The notes below the pieces were generated by a model. The model was not told the DNA's origin, searched no databases, and saw nothing but the letters and a program-made list of their open reading frames with translations. The translations under genes and the position numbers were made by a program. A DNA stretch of 64,000 nt from Nipponacmea schrenckii (taxonomy: Eukaryota > Mollusca > Gastropoda > Lottiidae), in NCBI GenBank assembly GCA_030562195.1, contig JAUJPP010000005.1, positions 28,445,106 through 28,509,105 of the forward strand. The letters are read 5' to 3'. Shown here in pieces: positions 45,871 to 58,451 of this stretch. The stretch's first letter is position 1, and each line of letters starts with the position of its first letter.

Positions 45871-47907
45871 AAGAGGTGCAAATTTATTAGGTCGGTTTCT
45901 GTTTTCTGGCTGATTTTAAGGAAGGGTAGGAGTTTACTAGTCCTGTTTGTTGTTTGTGAGTTTTAGTTTCAGAAAGATTTGCTGTGGTGGATTATGGAAG
46001 GGCATCGGTGCCAAAAGTCGATGTCAAGCAAAAATGTCTAATTCACTAACGTTCTGTAGACAATACTGATATTCTATGTTGTAAGTTCAAAATTACACGT
46101 AAAATTACCAGTAATGCATAATGCGAGCGTAAAAATTCATATGTTACAGTGAAGAGAATTAACACATGTAACAAACGTCAAATGTTCAATTTACACTCTT
46201 CACCTTTTACATAATTATTTTGTCTGTAATCTCCTTCCATATAACATTTAACCTTTTGAACTTTTCACGCGTCACTTGTCTTTTGTCACTTTGTATTATT
46301 ACATTCGATATTCAACATAGAATCGTTTTACCGATGACGTCACGTTGCTAAGTCTCGAAAAGTCTCACGAGACTGAAATACATGTTTTCTTATTAATGAA
46401 TTCTCCCAATTTGTCGTTATCCAGTCGGCCACTGGGAAGTAGAGGCTATCGATATACCGGTACACGTTTGTGGGGTGTAAATCACGTGTCAGTCCAAGGT
46501 AGATGGTTTGGTTTTTTTATTTAAATTTTACGTAGCCAAGCTACTGAAGTTATTAGTGTCGAAAGATACGGGTAAGTGATAATATAACATAGTATTATCG
46601 AAGAATTTGGTCAAAGTGGTCATTATAATACCGGTAGCGGTGGTACTAGTACTAGGCCTATTACTAGATCTAGTCGATAAGTAGGCCTAAATTTAAACAA
46701 TATATAACTCAGTACTTCTTAACCTTGATGATCTGCTTCCCCACTTCAGCCATATTTTTGTCTACTTTCACCCCCAGCACGATAAAACCCTCAAATTACA
46801 AAAAACAAGTTATGAAACTCGCTAGTTAGATTTTGTTTTGTAAATTTTATATCTAACCTACGCTACCCTGCTTAGTCGATGCACATTGCCATCGATAACT
46901 CTTCTGTGTGAATCGTCCCTTTTATAAAAAATCACCAGTTATTACAAAAATCACCCCTTTGACAAGATTCACCCCCAATTTCCCCGTCATATAATTCTCC
47001 CCTGGGGGTGTACATGGACCACGGTTGCGAAGCACTGATCTAACTATTCTAACACCCCTCCTTTCAGTGGCTAGTGGCTAATGCCGTCTAGGCTACCCCT
47101 ACCATCCTATTAAATACTATGATAATATTCGTAGGCGCCTATAAGCAGGGCTGGATTTAGGACTTGGCAAAAGCCCCTTGGGGCCCCCAGGACTTGATGT
47201 AAAAATCTTTAATTAATATCGATTAAAAACTTTACATTTAGATCTACCTTTGTCCTAACCCCAAAATAATTCAAGATTTTATAGCTTGTTTCATTTTTTC
47301 AGGCCTACTGGTACTGGTAATGATGACATCACAAAAACTGTATCACTCCTTAGACAACTATTGAAGAGCTGGGGAGTAAGAATGTAATACCACGACCAGC
47401 TAGTACTACTAGGCCTTCCTTCTCAGTCTGGCTTCCGTAACATTCCGTACATCGCTGGCACGAAACTTCACATCAAATTAAGACATTCCAAGGCCCCGTA
47501 TAAGAGTTAGGGTGGAGGGTGGTGGGAATGGTGTTGTAAGATAAGTATTGTCTAACTGAAAAACTGAAAACGTTATAATTACAGTAGCGTTAGAATGAAT
47601 GGTGAAATTCTAGAACTGAAGAATGATTACGAGTTTCCGCCCTTGATACCAAAGATTTGAAACAGCACTGTTTATATTAATGCATAAGAGATGGGTTATA
47701 TAGTACTACCACACGTTAAATCAACAGCATGTCTTTGATATTAAAATCTTTATAAAACTTGTTTAGTTATACAATGGTACGCTTTCTCTTCTGAAACAAA
47801 ACCCTAACAATATCATTCTTAAAATAAATACAAGAGAGGAGTATGGGTGGGTTAAAGTTATAAAGACCGACATCCACCTTTACTTACGATATAGTAAACT
47901 ACTCATG
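45871..47907. other. No gene recognised
   Basis: Mostly single-copy-looking AT-rich DNA with short open frames only. I found no splice-consistent coding run and no repeat ends. Confidence 0.4.
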
Positions 47908-48420
47908 AGAAATAAGTCAGCTTTACTTGCTGGGTAATTAGTCAGCTTTACTTACTGAGCAGTAAGTCAGCTTTACTTACTGAGCAATTAGTCAGCTTTA
48001 CTTACTGAGCAACTAGTAAGCTTTACTTACTGAGCAATAAGTCAGCTTTACTTACTGGGCAACTAGTAAGCTTTACTTACTGAGCAATAAGTCAGCTTTA
48101 CTTAGTGAACAATTAGACAGTTTTACTTACTGAGCAACTTGTAAGCTTTACTTACTGAGCAACTTGTAAGCTTTACTTACTGAGCAACTAGTAAGCTTTA
48201 CTTACTGAGCAAAAGTAAGCTTTACTTACTGAGCAACTAGACAGATTACCTACTGATCAACTAGCAAGCTTTACCTACTGAGTAACTAGTAAGCTTTACT
48301 TACTGAGCAATAAGTCAGCTTTACTTACTAAGCAACTACTCAGATTACTTACTGTGCAACTAGTCAGCTTTGTTCACTGAGCAACTAGTAAGCTTTACTT
48401 AGTGACTTATACTAGACAGA
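47908..48420 (+). repeat. 24-25 bp minisatellite
   Basis: About twenty copies of a unit close to AGCTTTACTTACTGAGCAAC. Variants alternate between TAGTAAG and AAGTCAG, suggesting higher-order mixing. There is no coding content. Confidence 0.85.
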
Positions 48421-48518
48421 TTTACTTATTTTTTTGTTGGTATATGTTAAAGGGGTACATTGTACAACGATATCCCCAGATAAAAAACGAAATAGACTCC
48501 AAATATAAAAATCTTTAA

Positions 48519-49560
48519 GGGGGTTGACAACCTTATCGTTCGAGGTGTATTTCAATCAAGAAACGTATTAAGTTTATATCCATTCTGTTTGGCATTAAAA
48601 GAAACTCATCTAGTAAAAATTTTAGCTCAATCGCTTCAGTAGTTCGTCTGATATCCGTCCGTGAAGATAATCTATTTATAGAACAAAACGTAGACGTACA
48701 AATTACGTTGTCAGTTGACATTTGTGATTACAACGTCATCGGCTAAATAAACATTTTCTACGTTTCCCGGTCAGTTATTGTTAATATCGGCACGCGAAGT
48801 AAGAGTTTGTGTATCGGGGGAATCCAGAAGTCACGTGATGTCCCATAAATCATTACGTCACATGTAAACAAAGAAAATTTTATGATTGGTGGGTGGAAGG
48901 GTTTTGACATGTGCTGATCCATTGTTTTAGCACTCCAATTATGTGGATATCGGTGCATATCGATGCATAAAAGGTGCTTAAAGATTTCTACAGCATGAAA
49001 GACAATCTTTTAACAACATGGTTGTTAATTATGCAAGGTTTACATGTGTTTGCAAAATGTTGAAAAAAAATGCCATATTTCCAAAAGCATATCTCGTTAC
49101 AATTTATCCGATTTTTACAAACTTTGGCTTCAGCTAAAGCTTACGATGTCCTCTATAACTTTACGTTGGCTTTTTTTTTTATAAAATGAATAGTTTTTTA
49201 AAAATTCAATTTTTCGTAAATGCACTCGCAAAATTTTGATTTCTATCAATATCTTCAAAACAAAACAAAATTTTCCAAAAAGCCAACGTAATTTTGTAGA
49301 GATACATGTAGACTTGCGTTGTGCAAAATTTCAAAATAGCCTAGTAGATATGCTAATTTTAAGGGAATAATTGAGGTTTTTTTCGTTCATCTTTCCGACC
49401 CTATTTCTTAAAGTTAAAATGTCATAAAGAAATAAATTTTATATTTTTGGATAGCTGAAAGTCCCCTCATTCAATTGATATTTAAATATTTCAGATAGGT
49501 GGAAAAGAAGTGGTTGAAATCGTCTATTTTTTGTACATAGGTTTAGGGTTGTCAACCCCC
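48519..49560. mobile_element. Non-autonomous piggyBac-like element with TTAA sites
   Basis: Perfect 14-bp inverted termini (GGGGGTTGACAACC and GGTTGTCAACCCCC) are each bordered by TTAA (48,515-48,518 and 49,561-49,564). The interior of 1.0 kb codes for nothing recognisable. Its termini differ from those of the 467-bp MITE at 8.4 kb. Confidence 0.72.
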
Positions 49561-49564
49561 TTAA

Positions 49565-50147
49565 TATGAAAATATAAAATATAATAAGATACGTATAAAA
49601 ATTGTAAATTTTTTGTTTAACTATTTATGTTTTCATTCCAGATTTAACAGACCTCTTTAATATTCTCAAAGGCACAAACACTTTCCTAAATCATATCCTC
49701 CCCGCACCCCTAAAATAATCCCACCCCTCCAAACACACTACCTCACACACTCACCTCACACACCCTCAAACACTCAAACACTCACCCTTACATAATACTG
49801 ATTTCAACTTTCACAAAACTTACATCTCTCATACACACAGTCACACTTTTTAATGTCTTTCTGTATCCATCCCAGCACACATCTATATCCATTCATCCCA
49901 TTCCACTGACGAGTGGTTTAGTGAACGTTCATTCTTCAGTTCTTCCCAGGCGAGTTTTGTGAGTTACTCTTCTGTTTTTATGCACTTGCAGGATCGGAAG
50001 AATCGCCTGATAGACTTTAGAACTCGTCTTTGCGGTTTAAATGTTTGAACTGAAATAATAAATAAGTGAAATTATAAGCCAGATATATTAAATGGTGGCC
50101 AAATAAACACGATTGACCTCATTCTCACCTCTTTTTGGATTTGAATA
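49565..50147. other. No gene recognised; C-rich low-complexity patch
   Basis: Includes a CCTCACACACTCACC-type stretch at about 49,700-49,900. There are no coding or terminal repeat features. Confidence 0.4.
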
Positions 50148-50795
50148 TTACATATTTAAATTAACAGATAATTCCTGACTCCAGTTTAAACGCAATGTTG
50201 CTAATCGTAAGGTGAAGTGATTACAATCTTCTGTTATACAGCAAGTTTTAGAAAACGTGTTCAAACATCCTGATATCTTACCTTCCTGATCACAAGTAGC
50301 AACACCTTCAGTCTGTGTAGCTCTATCTTCTGTCCTGACAACTAATTTAGTAATAAATCTTGGAGTTGTTTTACCAGACTTTATCAAACAATCCACATTA
50401 TCATCAAATTTACTATTGCTAACAGACTGGATATCGTACGGGGTGGTCGGTAGGTTATCTACAATAGAATAGATAGACTATTTAGGATAGGAACAAGTGA
50501 TAGATGTTAAATTGGTACCACAAGATTTTCTCTTTACAACAAAGTTTAATATTGAAACACGGACATATATAATATATATATTTTTCCAAGGTTCTTTCAG
50601 ATTAATATTAATTTGGTTTTACCGTGATTGTCCAGTAGAATAACTAACAATTTAATATTCTCCAGTAAAGGTAGACAAGCATGCCTTACCTTCATTTTTG
50701 GTGATTTTGGAAATTCCTGTAAACCGCTTGAATCTTTGAAAGAGGCTAGGTTTTTCTTCTACCGGTTTATCTTCTAGGAATCCACGGATTGACAT
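50148..50795 (-). CDS. Two-exon gene of unknown function, 138 aa
   Basis: Exon 1 is 50,795-50,690 and exon 2 is 50,458-50,148. The join at a GTAAGG donor and a TTGTAG acceptor preserves the frame across a split GAT codon, giving 139 codons including the stop. The N-terminus is charged and basic (SLFQRFKRFTGISKITK), with no signal peptide or membrane segment. The second exon has five cysteines (ATCDQ, SGCLN, KTCCITEDC), and the C-terminus ends LSVNLNM. I recognise no domain. It lies within the 30-kb span bounded by the BEL/Pao LTRs, so it may be a transposon-borne or captured gene; an exon pair of a host gene is the alternative. No start context or promoter can be claimed. Confidence 0.55.
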
Positions 50796-52919
50796 ATTTA
50801 GGTGTCTCACCAAAACCAATAAATGGCGGTTGGGGCTTGTATTTCTTGGACATTCTCAAAAAAGAACATTTTTTTTTTATATTTTAAATTCAATTTCAAC
50901 TTAAGAATTTCTTTAAGCTGAACCCTAGTTACGACGTTTTTAAAAATAAAGACAGAAACTGAAATAGTATCCACTCCGAAACGTTAAAATTTATATATAA
51001 AAGTTGCTGTGATCTATGAAAATTACCCAGTTACATAATGAAAAAAAAGTTGATTCATAATCTAAAATAATTGTTAACGATATTTATGTATATAGAAAAG
51101 AGAAAAACGGGAAGGTTTCAAATTCCCATGTGACTTGAAATGACATTGCAAACTCAAATTTAGCTTGTACAATATAGTCCAGCGAATAATAGCAATGTTT
51201 CCAGGTATAATTGTTCAGTTTGTAAAAATATCTCACCTTAATATTCTGAAAAATCCTCAAAAATCGCAGAGAAAAATGTAAGTACGTCTTTTCAGCAATG
51301 AAAAAATTTAGCTTATGACGTGATACGATTGTAGTATGTATTTTAATTATAACGTCATAATAGACCCAAAATAATTTTATTTTTAACTTCTCCCCCTCCC
51401 TCTGTTTCCTTTCTGTTGATGATTAATTTATCTGTTTAAGGGAAACGTTGCTGGTATTGAAGCTACATCCAGTATGTTGTTTAGGGGTTAACCATATCTA
51501 ATAGTATTCTGATCACAATTAGAGTACCAATTGATATAGAGGGTAACATTAAAGCTTAGTGCCGGAATAGAGCGATGTCGGCCATCACCATTCCGGGGAT
51601 GTTTCGTTTGCTTACAATAGAAACAAACTTAGTTCGCATTTAAACCCCTTTTAACGTAAAGAGAATAATGTTTATTTGTATAATTAAATGGAATATAAAG
51701 AGATTCATTTAAGGTGCATAATTATAATGACAAACACCGTATAAAAACAAAATAATATCAAGTATATAAAATATAAGTATAAAAAGTATAAAAGCTATTC
51801 TAAAAATATGAGTTTTAAGATTTGAAAAATATCAATACTATCTAAAATTCTAGGATCAAAGGGAAGGTTTTACATCTATCAGAATAAGGTCCAATACACA
51901 TGGTCCTCTCTACATTTACAAAGTGCAATTATTGTATTTCAAGTACCCTTGTATTAGATGGACAGATTTATGTACCTGGTTCCATGTGGTGGAATGAGGT
52001 CTCTAGCCCAACCTCTGCCCCCACCCCCACTGGCTACGCCACTGCATTAGAATATGTAACAGAAGCCATTTAAAATATGTGCAACCTTCTCCTGTTGTGA
52101 GATTCGTAGCTTGTTCATGGATTATCGGGACTTCGTAGTAAGTTTTGCTTGCTTCGCAATCGCTTCCTGGGATTCTTAGTCGATAGTATCAACGGATCTG
52201 TTTGAATGACCAAAGAATGCACTACGAAATGGTAACGGATTATCTACGATTTTGCCATCGGGAATTCGTTGTCAAAGCTTTGAACTGGCTTTAATCCATT
52301 TTGTTTCTGGTTCATCCAGCTGTATCCATGTAAGCCACCAGATTTAATATTTTCCCCTATTATAAACTCCACTACCGTCATAATATCAGTCTATTCAAGA
52401 CGTCTATATAACTTTCACCATAGAGAACATTTTGCAGTTGTCTACAAGAAAGGGTTATTCCATTTCTCTCAGATAATATTTTGTAGAGTTTCGCCCTGGT
52501 TCAGTCCCATTAAAAAGTAAGCTCTAATTAAATGCAACCTGTTTTCAGCCATTGTGATAACACATCTATCATTAGGTATCCATTGACAGAAGAATTTTAA
52601 TATTTTTCCAGCTATTTTACCAAAAGAATTTATACTTTTTAGAGATGTGTTTTTCAAAAATAACAAATTTAATTTTCTTAACCTTTAACTTGCACCTTGT
52701 AAATCTTTACTTTGCGACCTAGGCCAGTGCTTTTATGAGACTTAGTTCTCATCACCATCTAACACAACTAGTTTGGTATATACCAGTTTATTTATAACAA
52801 TTATTTCGCTTTATCGAATTGAATATTTCATTTTATCGAATTGAATATTTCGTTTTATCGGAGTAATTTTGGCGGAGTAATTTAAGCTGTCTTACCCGAA
52901 AAGCTTTAACAGGTTTCGT
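50796..52919. other. No gene recognised; short ATTTCG-type tandem repeat at the end
   Basis: AT-rich DNA. At 52,800-52,862 a unit near TTTATCGAATTGAATATTTC repeats about three times. Nothing else is supported. Confidence 0.4.
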
Positions 52920-52986
52920 TTCGTTGTTCTCTTTACTTTTTCACTTTTCTATCACTCTTATTGTTTTAAATTCTGTTTTGGTAATA

Positions 52987-54320
52987 ATGGCACAATCCAC
53001 CAGTGTTAGCTATGCCGATATGGCCAGCCGGCCTGCTGCTACTACACCTATCAAGGTTAGTCAGCCGGAATGGACCAATGTCGTCATAGCGAAACCTTGC
53101 GGGGGCAAATCGTTTCGCAACACGTAACTGAGGGCAATTGGGGACTTTATCCGGAAAGAGTGGAAAGTCACTTCTCTTCCGGAGGTTAAAGTCCTCGCCA
53201 ACGGTAACGTGAGGCTAAACTTTGAGCACCTGGCAGATGCGGTCTACGCTACCAATCAGACCGCTCTGTGTGGATTGAAGGTGGACTCGGCCTTGTCCAC
53301 CTTCAACCAAACCGAACGGGTCGTCATCTATGGCGTCCAAGAATACATCGAGGGTGAGTTGCTAGAGGAACTTAAACTCCACGGCCACGCTGTAGAGGGA
53401 CTTTACCTCTACAAACCTCGAGAGGACAAGTCCGTTAGGACTGTCCAACTAACTTTTGCCAAAGGGAAGGTACCTAATAGTCCTCTTCCCCTTTTATATT
53501 CCAGGTCCACCCCTACATCCCTAAAGTCAGAAGATGTCAGAAATGCCAGAAGCTGGGTCACCTGGAGAAGTTTTGTCGTAGCAAGGTTTGCTGCGAAAAA
53601 TGTGGAGAAGGGCACGCTACTAAGTTGTGCAAGTCTAAGAAGGTCAGATGTGTGAATTGTCGGAGTGATAATCACTCCAACAAGTCCGCACAGTGTCCGT
53701 CATTCTTGTCTCGTCCTGCGGAGATCCGCATTCAACATAAATACAAGGTATCACCCCAGGAGGCGCTCCAACATGTCTCGGCCCACACGGTGCCTACTGC
53801 TCCCAAGCCCGTGGTTGAACTTCCCAAACCCATCCCTCCCCAAACTCCGAATTTCGTTTACGGAGACTCTAATGCTTTTTCTTCTTTCTGTTGCAGGTTA
53901 GTGTCGGTGGCGATAACAGCCTGCAAGCATACTGGAGATGTCCAACCCCAGAATATAATTGACGCCGTGGCAGCAGTATGTAAGGAGTACGTACCAAACC
54001 TCAAACCAACGAAGGAAAGCGACAACCAACCGAAGAGGAAGAGATCCAGTACGGATGCTCCGAAAACTGACGAGGAGGGCCAATCGTTGGAAACGCCTCG
54101 TAAGATGAAAGCGATTTCCACTAATGGCCAGCCTCGCCAGTCTAGGAGTACCGTTAAAACCCCTAGGTCCAGACCCTTCATTGAGCGTTCTAGAAGCGTT
54201 TCGCTAGCTAGACCACTGTCCAGTGGATCTAGAGGCACTTCGCTTACTAGAACATTGCCCACTCTCTCAGTGACGGACATGGACGTAGAGGTTTTCGTGA
54301 CACCCCAAACCCCTTGCTAA
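52987..54320 (+). pseudogene. I/Jockey-like LINE ORF1 (gag-like, zinc knuckles)
   Basis: The start at 52,987 (MAQSTSVSYADMASRP) is followed by a frameshift near 53,125. An RNA-binding-type domain comes next (LSTFNQTERVVIYGVQEYIE near 53,300), then after a second shift near 53,500 CCHC knuckles: CQKCQKLGHLEKFC, CCEKCGEGHATKLC and CVNCRSDNHSNK. The C-terminal third is Ser/Pro/Lys-rich (PKRKRSSTDAP) and ends at 54,320. This protein would coat LINE RNA. Two frameshifts make this copy defective, though the last 231 codons are open. Confidence 0.8.
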
Positions 54321-54359
54321 ACTCATTTTCTCATAAAGTCACTAATCTTTTTCATTCAA

Positions 54360-54722
54360 TTTCAGGTTTATACAGCTCAACATAACTGGATTAACTGCTT
54401 GCTCACGCAAGTCTGAACTGGAGAAGATACTACTGGAGAAGCAGTATGATGCCGTCTTTCTACAGAAGATTGGTTCACAGAATAAAGATCCCATCATCAG
54501 TGGTTATACTCTCGTCAGACAGGACAGACACAATGCTCTCAACATCGAAGTGGTCGAGGTCTGGCCATCTGCGTCAAGAATGGTGTAACCCACTATGAAG
54601 TGCATCTGAAAACCATCCCCTCTAGAGGCACAGGCGGTATCCTTTACCGACAAGTCAAAGGTTTTTTCTATCCTCAACATTTATCGACCTGCTCTCAACG
54701 GCAGTCCTCAACAATTCAGTGA
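54360..54722 (+). pseudogene. I/Jockey-like LINE ORF2 start (endonuclease), truncated
   Basis: LNITGLTACSRKSELEKILL and YDAVFLQKIG correspond to the first blocks of the AP-type endonuclease, where the family has an ET after the LQ. Stops follow, and a LNIYRPALNGS block ends near 54,720, where the sequence switches to a pearl-like fragment (GTGGACGTATATTGTCG). The reverse transcriptase is absent. Confidence 0.72.
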
Positions 54723-54871
54723 ATATTAGTATGCTTTTTTATTTTACATTTTAATGTGGACGTATATTGTCGTTGAACCTGGTCAGATCTTCACGAAACT
54801 TGATATAAAATCCTTTCGAAAACCAGTTTTACCCTCTTGATAAAGCGTGTGGGTGTATTTCAGATTAGATA

Positions 54872-55036
54872 GAGGGGGGGGGGGGACTACTATCTCGTAG
54901 TTCCGGGAAAGCACGGGCCTAGGAATCAGACCTAATTTTTATTTCCTCGCACCGATCGGGATTCGAACCCACGGTACCTAGTCGCCTAGCAGACGACAGT
55001 CCAACTCGCTAACCACTGAGCCATTCACCACCCTAA
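54872..55036 (-). repeat. tRNA-derived SINE, family 1, copy 2
   Basis: Reverse complement of the unit at 5741-5893: CGGGATTCGAACCCACGG is the B-box region and CTAACCACTGAGCCA the A-box region. The C-rich end appears as a G run on plus. It is close in sequence to copy 1 although it lies in a different context. Confidence 0.75.
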
Positions 55037-55596
55037 AAAAGTGGTTTCATAAAAAAAGGGAGTATATTGATGAGTAAAAACATGAGTAGGCCGACAAAGA
55101 ATGTCTCTTTACAAGTTTATGACTCAAGTTTATACTTCGCTGGTGAATTTCAGTTAATATTTTATTGGCCATGTTTGTTTATCAATTAAGATATCTTTCC
55201 ATGGGAGAAATTATTTGGGCTTTTCTCAGTGTCTTGAGTGACAGGTTTTAAAGCCCCGCCCATCATCTAATTTGAATACTAGAATTAATGCTCTGCGACT
55301 AATGCTTTTACACTATTGCTATGAAGAATAAGCTTTTACAATTTTACTTTGTTGCTATTACTAAACCATTGGTGATAAGGCTACTTTTAAATCACTTGAG
55401 GTTTTAGGGTGTTTAACATTTGAATATCAACATAAGAATCGGCCATTAGAAGTTTGAAGTTTTAGTTATTATTGGTCAAAGGTTTTACGACATTGGTATT
55501 AGAAGTATTATGTTTTTTTCATCATAGGTATTAGCTATTTCAGCAGATCATTATAGTTTTGAACAAAATTCCCTGCCATACTATTGGTGGTAGAAA
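55037..55596. other. No gene recognised
   Basis: AT-rich filler between the SINE and the broken end of the BEL/Pao pol gene. Confidence 0.4.
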
Positions 55597-56826
55597 AAAA
55601 CGTAGATTGACCTTACCATAATTCCGGCCAATTCTGGATTCTTTTCAGAAAACTGCGCTATGTGGGGCTTGACTGTAGCGTTGAGAAGGAAAGGCCTTGA
55701 CGAAATCCCAAACATGACTCTATTAAATCTGTAGACTGATATCTGAGGATTTTGATCTTCCGAGTTTCGTACCTTAAGAACCTCAAGACATCACGTTCTC
55801 GTTCTGCAATAGATACCATTAGGAACGCCTGTCCTATATCTCAAGATGATTTCTAAAATATTCTCAGTTGAAGGTGACCCAGAAATTAAACCATCATTCA
55901 GTCATGGGTGGCATTGTCCTTGTTTAGCTGATACATCTTATGTGCGTAATTTTGTAGTTGTTTTATCCTTTTTAATGACGGAGTGATATGGTACATAATG
56001 TACTTTGCCGACTTTCCTTTGATCGGGATCTACCTTTTCGATTATATTCTGTTTTGGTTGCTCCTTCATGGCCTTCTGGTATTCTTCCAATAGATCATCA
56101 ACCCGTTCAGTCGTTGAAGGCATAACTCAAAATTATCACATAACTTTGGATGAAATGTTTCCATGGGAGCTCTACTTCATATCTGCCATCTTTGAATTTG
56201 ATTTTCTCCACGTTTTTGATATGCCTTGGACCATAGACAGGACCAATTAAAACCAATTCAAAACATTTATTGCAGTTGATCCCCCCTCCCCCCGTATTAC
56301 ATCTCTGGTAACAAAATTCCAATATTCATCAGAACCAATTAATATTTATCTATATTGATACATCCCTTCCATCTGCATAGTCTGCAAATTGTAGATCTGT
56401 AAATTGTCTCTACATAAAACTTGACCAGACAGACTGTCATAAATTCTTGGAACAATGTACTATAGCTTACATGCTGACATCCCCGTTGAGTGTTTGTAGA
56501 TGGACTCGTACAACATCGAATGTTGAGGTACTTCATTGGCTGCCTCAAAGATCTTGATTAAGCAGGTTGTTCTGTGGACTGTTCGTAATCGTAATCTCTC
56601 CCTGACTGCTCGAGTGATCTAAGAATTTTGACTGCCATAATCAAATACTATTCGCGCTTGTAGACTGGTTCAAAATATTGTTGGGTTAAAGACTATAGTT
56701 CTTGTAGTACGTAAAATGATTGGTGTTGATGAGTTTACATATATAGCCATCGATGTTTGACCAAAGTTAGTTTGACTGCCTGACGAAAATCTTGACGATG
56801 TTCGACCATTCTGTGACTGATTAGGC
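55597..56826 (-). pseudogene. BEL/Pao protease and reverse transcriptase N-terminal part
   Basis: On minus, a protease-region remnant (QPMKYLNIRC near 56,540) is followed by FELVLIGPVYGP near 56,250. Then come DGRYEVELPWKHF near 56,185 and VDDLLEEYQKAM near 56,090, which lead into the RT domain. YVPYHSVIKKDKTTTKLR near 55,960, a DVLRFLRY block near 55,790 and an FLLNAT-type block near 55,690 follow. Sequence stops at IYV, just where the catalytic YVDD should continue (about 55,597). Many stops and shifts are present. Confidence 0.75.
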
Positions 56827-57464
56827 TACGACTGTTTACTAGAGCTCTGGTATCTGGTTTGGTTTCTCTGTTGATTCTGATTATAATTTTGATTGGACTG
56901 ATGACTTCCTTGATTTCTAGAGTAGCATGCTGCTTGATATTCTTTTATGTGACAAATACTTATATGATGACGATTCTGAGAGACTGGACATCTTCTTTCT
57001 TGATCGCATTCAAAACTTTTGTGATTTCTTTTGAGGCATTTCTGTTGGAATCTAATCATTGTTAGCTGGATCGCTTCTTGATATCTGTCTGCAGTCTCCA
57101 CTCCATTATCAATCTCATCTTCATCGATTACAGCTAATATATTCTTTAAATTTATCAAGTGTTTTAATCTTTTCTATGAGAGCTTGTTTTAATTGATCGA
57201 TTCTATCGCAATCTTGCAGTCTTATCCCTGCTTCAAAAAAATCGTCTACTACAACAATAAGTCTCTTTGGTGACGTTCTGTAAACACCCCTTATTCGTTT
57301 AATACGGCTCAAATCTTGGGCATGGCTTCTTGGAGTAAGTTGAGGACTTTGGATAGCCGCGGCTGGGGGATCATCTTCTCCGCCAGAATGAAATTGAGTG
57401 ATTTTTTAACTGATTCTTGACTTGATTTCTGTAATTTCTTGACTGATCCGTCTCGGCGTGACCA
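56827..57464 (-). pseudogene. BEL/Pao gag remnant with zinc knuckle, and primer-binding site
   Basis: On minus the sequence after the LTR is TGGTCACGCCGAGACGG, a plausible tRNA primer-binding site (57,448-57,464) abutting the LTR. Overlapping frames downstream encode gag pieces: KRLIVVVDDFFEAGIRLQDC near 57,250 and a zinc-knuckle region, KRNHKSFECDQERRCPVSQN near 57,000 with RHHISIC. A Ser replaces a Cys in the second knuckle. A Gln/Asn-rich stretch (NQNYNQNQQRNQ) follows. Confidence 0.72.
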
Positions 57465-57710
57465 TGTGGGGAATCCGACTCTGGCTCGCTGACTGGATGG
57501 TTCGTACAAAAGTTATTATTTGATCAACTCTACTTTATTTGACCGACTATATTTTGACTACTTTTCATTGACAATGAAAACATCCGATTAAAAAGCAAGA
57601 GAAATTAACTCTTTTCGAAACGAGTATGAAAGATCGGTAATTAGTTAACTGCCTCAGACCACAATATTCAAGTTTGTGAACTTTGCATATGACATCTCGA
57701 CGACACTGAT
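57465..57710 (-). repeat. BEL/Pao 5' LTR (57,465-57,705) and flanking target site
   Basis: On minus the 241-bp LTR begins TGTCGTCGAG and ends CCCCACA, immediately before the primer-binding site. The outer flank 57,706-57,710 is CTGAT on plus, the same five bases as outside the partner LTR at 26,967-26,971. Confidence 0.8.
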
Positions 57711-58451
57711 TGTACAAGTGGTAGGGTAGTAAACAGACACAAATACCTGACACGCTGTTGATCTGTACTTTCGACAATTTTTTCGAGTGCAAACAATTGA
57801 AATAAATGTTTAATAAGGAACTTTTGTTTTATATTTTTCATGGGGGATAATTCGGGAAACTTATAGCAACCTATAATAGACTATCCTGTCCACGTGTGTA
57901 CCTATGATAACAGGTGGATCTTCTTCGGCAGCTGAAAAACATTGACACGAAGCACCTTTATTTTAAAGCAAACATGCTCATCACAATCGATATTCTGAGT
58001 AATGTTTCCTGTAGAAATTTTGAGATATGAATTAAATTGCAAACGTTTGACCAGCAATAATCATATGATTAGGATGCAAGAAATAACGGTTAAAAAGGCC
58101 AGACCCTAAGAACGGTGAAAATATATTCACTACGGTACGAGTAAGGAACAACGCCTTGGTTGATTTTCCAAAAACTGTTTTTAATTACGAGCAAGATAAT
58201 TAACAAAGAAAGCAATAAGAAAGTAAAAGCATATCTTTTTGAATCAAACAGCTTCTCTTTTTGTGGACGTCCGTTTTACAATTATATATTTTGATTAAGT
58301 TTGAATTATTATGTATTCATATAATAAAATGAAGTGGAGTTCGAATTAGGGCGCTTTCAAATGATAACAAACTAGATATTGAAAAATTTTGCGACAGTAA
58401 AACACCATTAAACATTAAGGAGAATCAGAATAAGAATCAAAAGCGACCGAA
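57711..58451. other. Intergenic DNA with a stray lectin exon start
   Basis: No gene is seen. At about 57,927-57,948 the acceptor and first codons of PAN-lectin exon 2 (TTCTTCGGCAGCTGAAAA on plus) recur, then diverge. This marks a partial local duplication. Confidence 0.4.

Noticed and set aside
47908..48420. CRISPR-like array
   Set aside because: Units are contiguous without unique spacers and the genome is eukaryotic; it is a minisatellite.
53409..54280. Minus-strand frames of 88 and 140 codons
   Set aside because: Antisense to LINE ORF1, which has zinc knuckles on plus.
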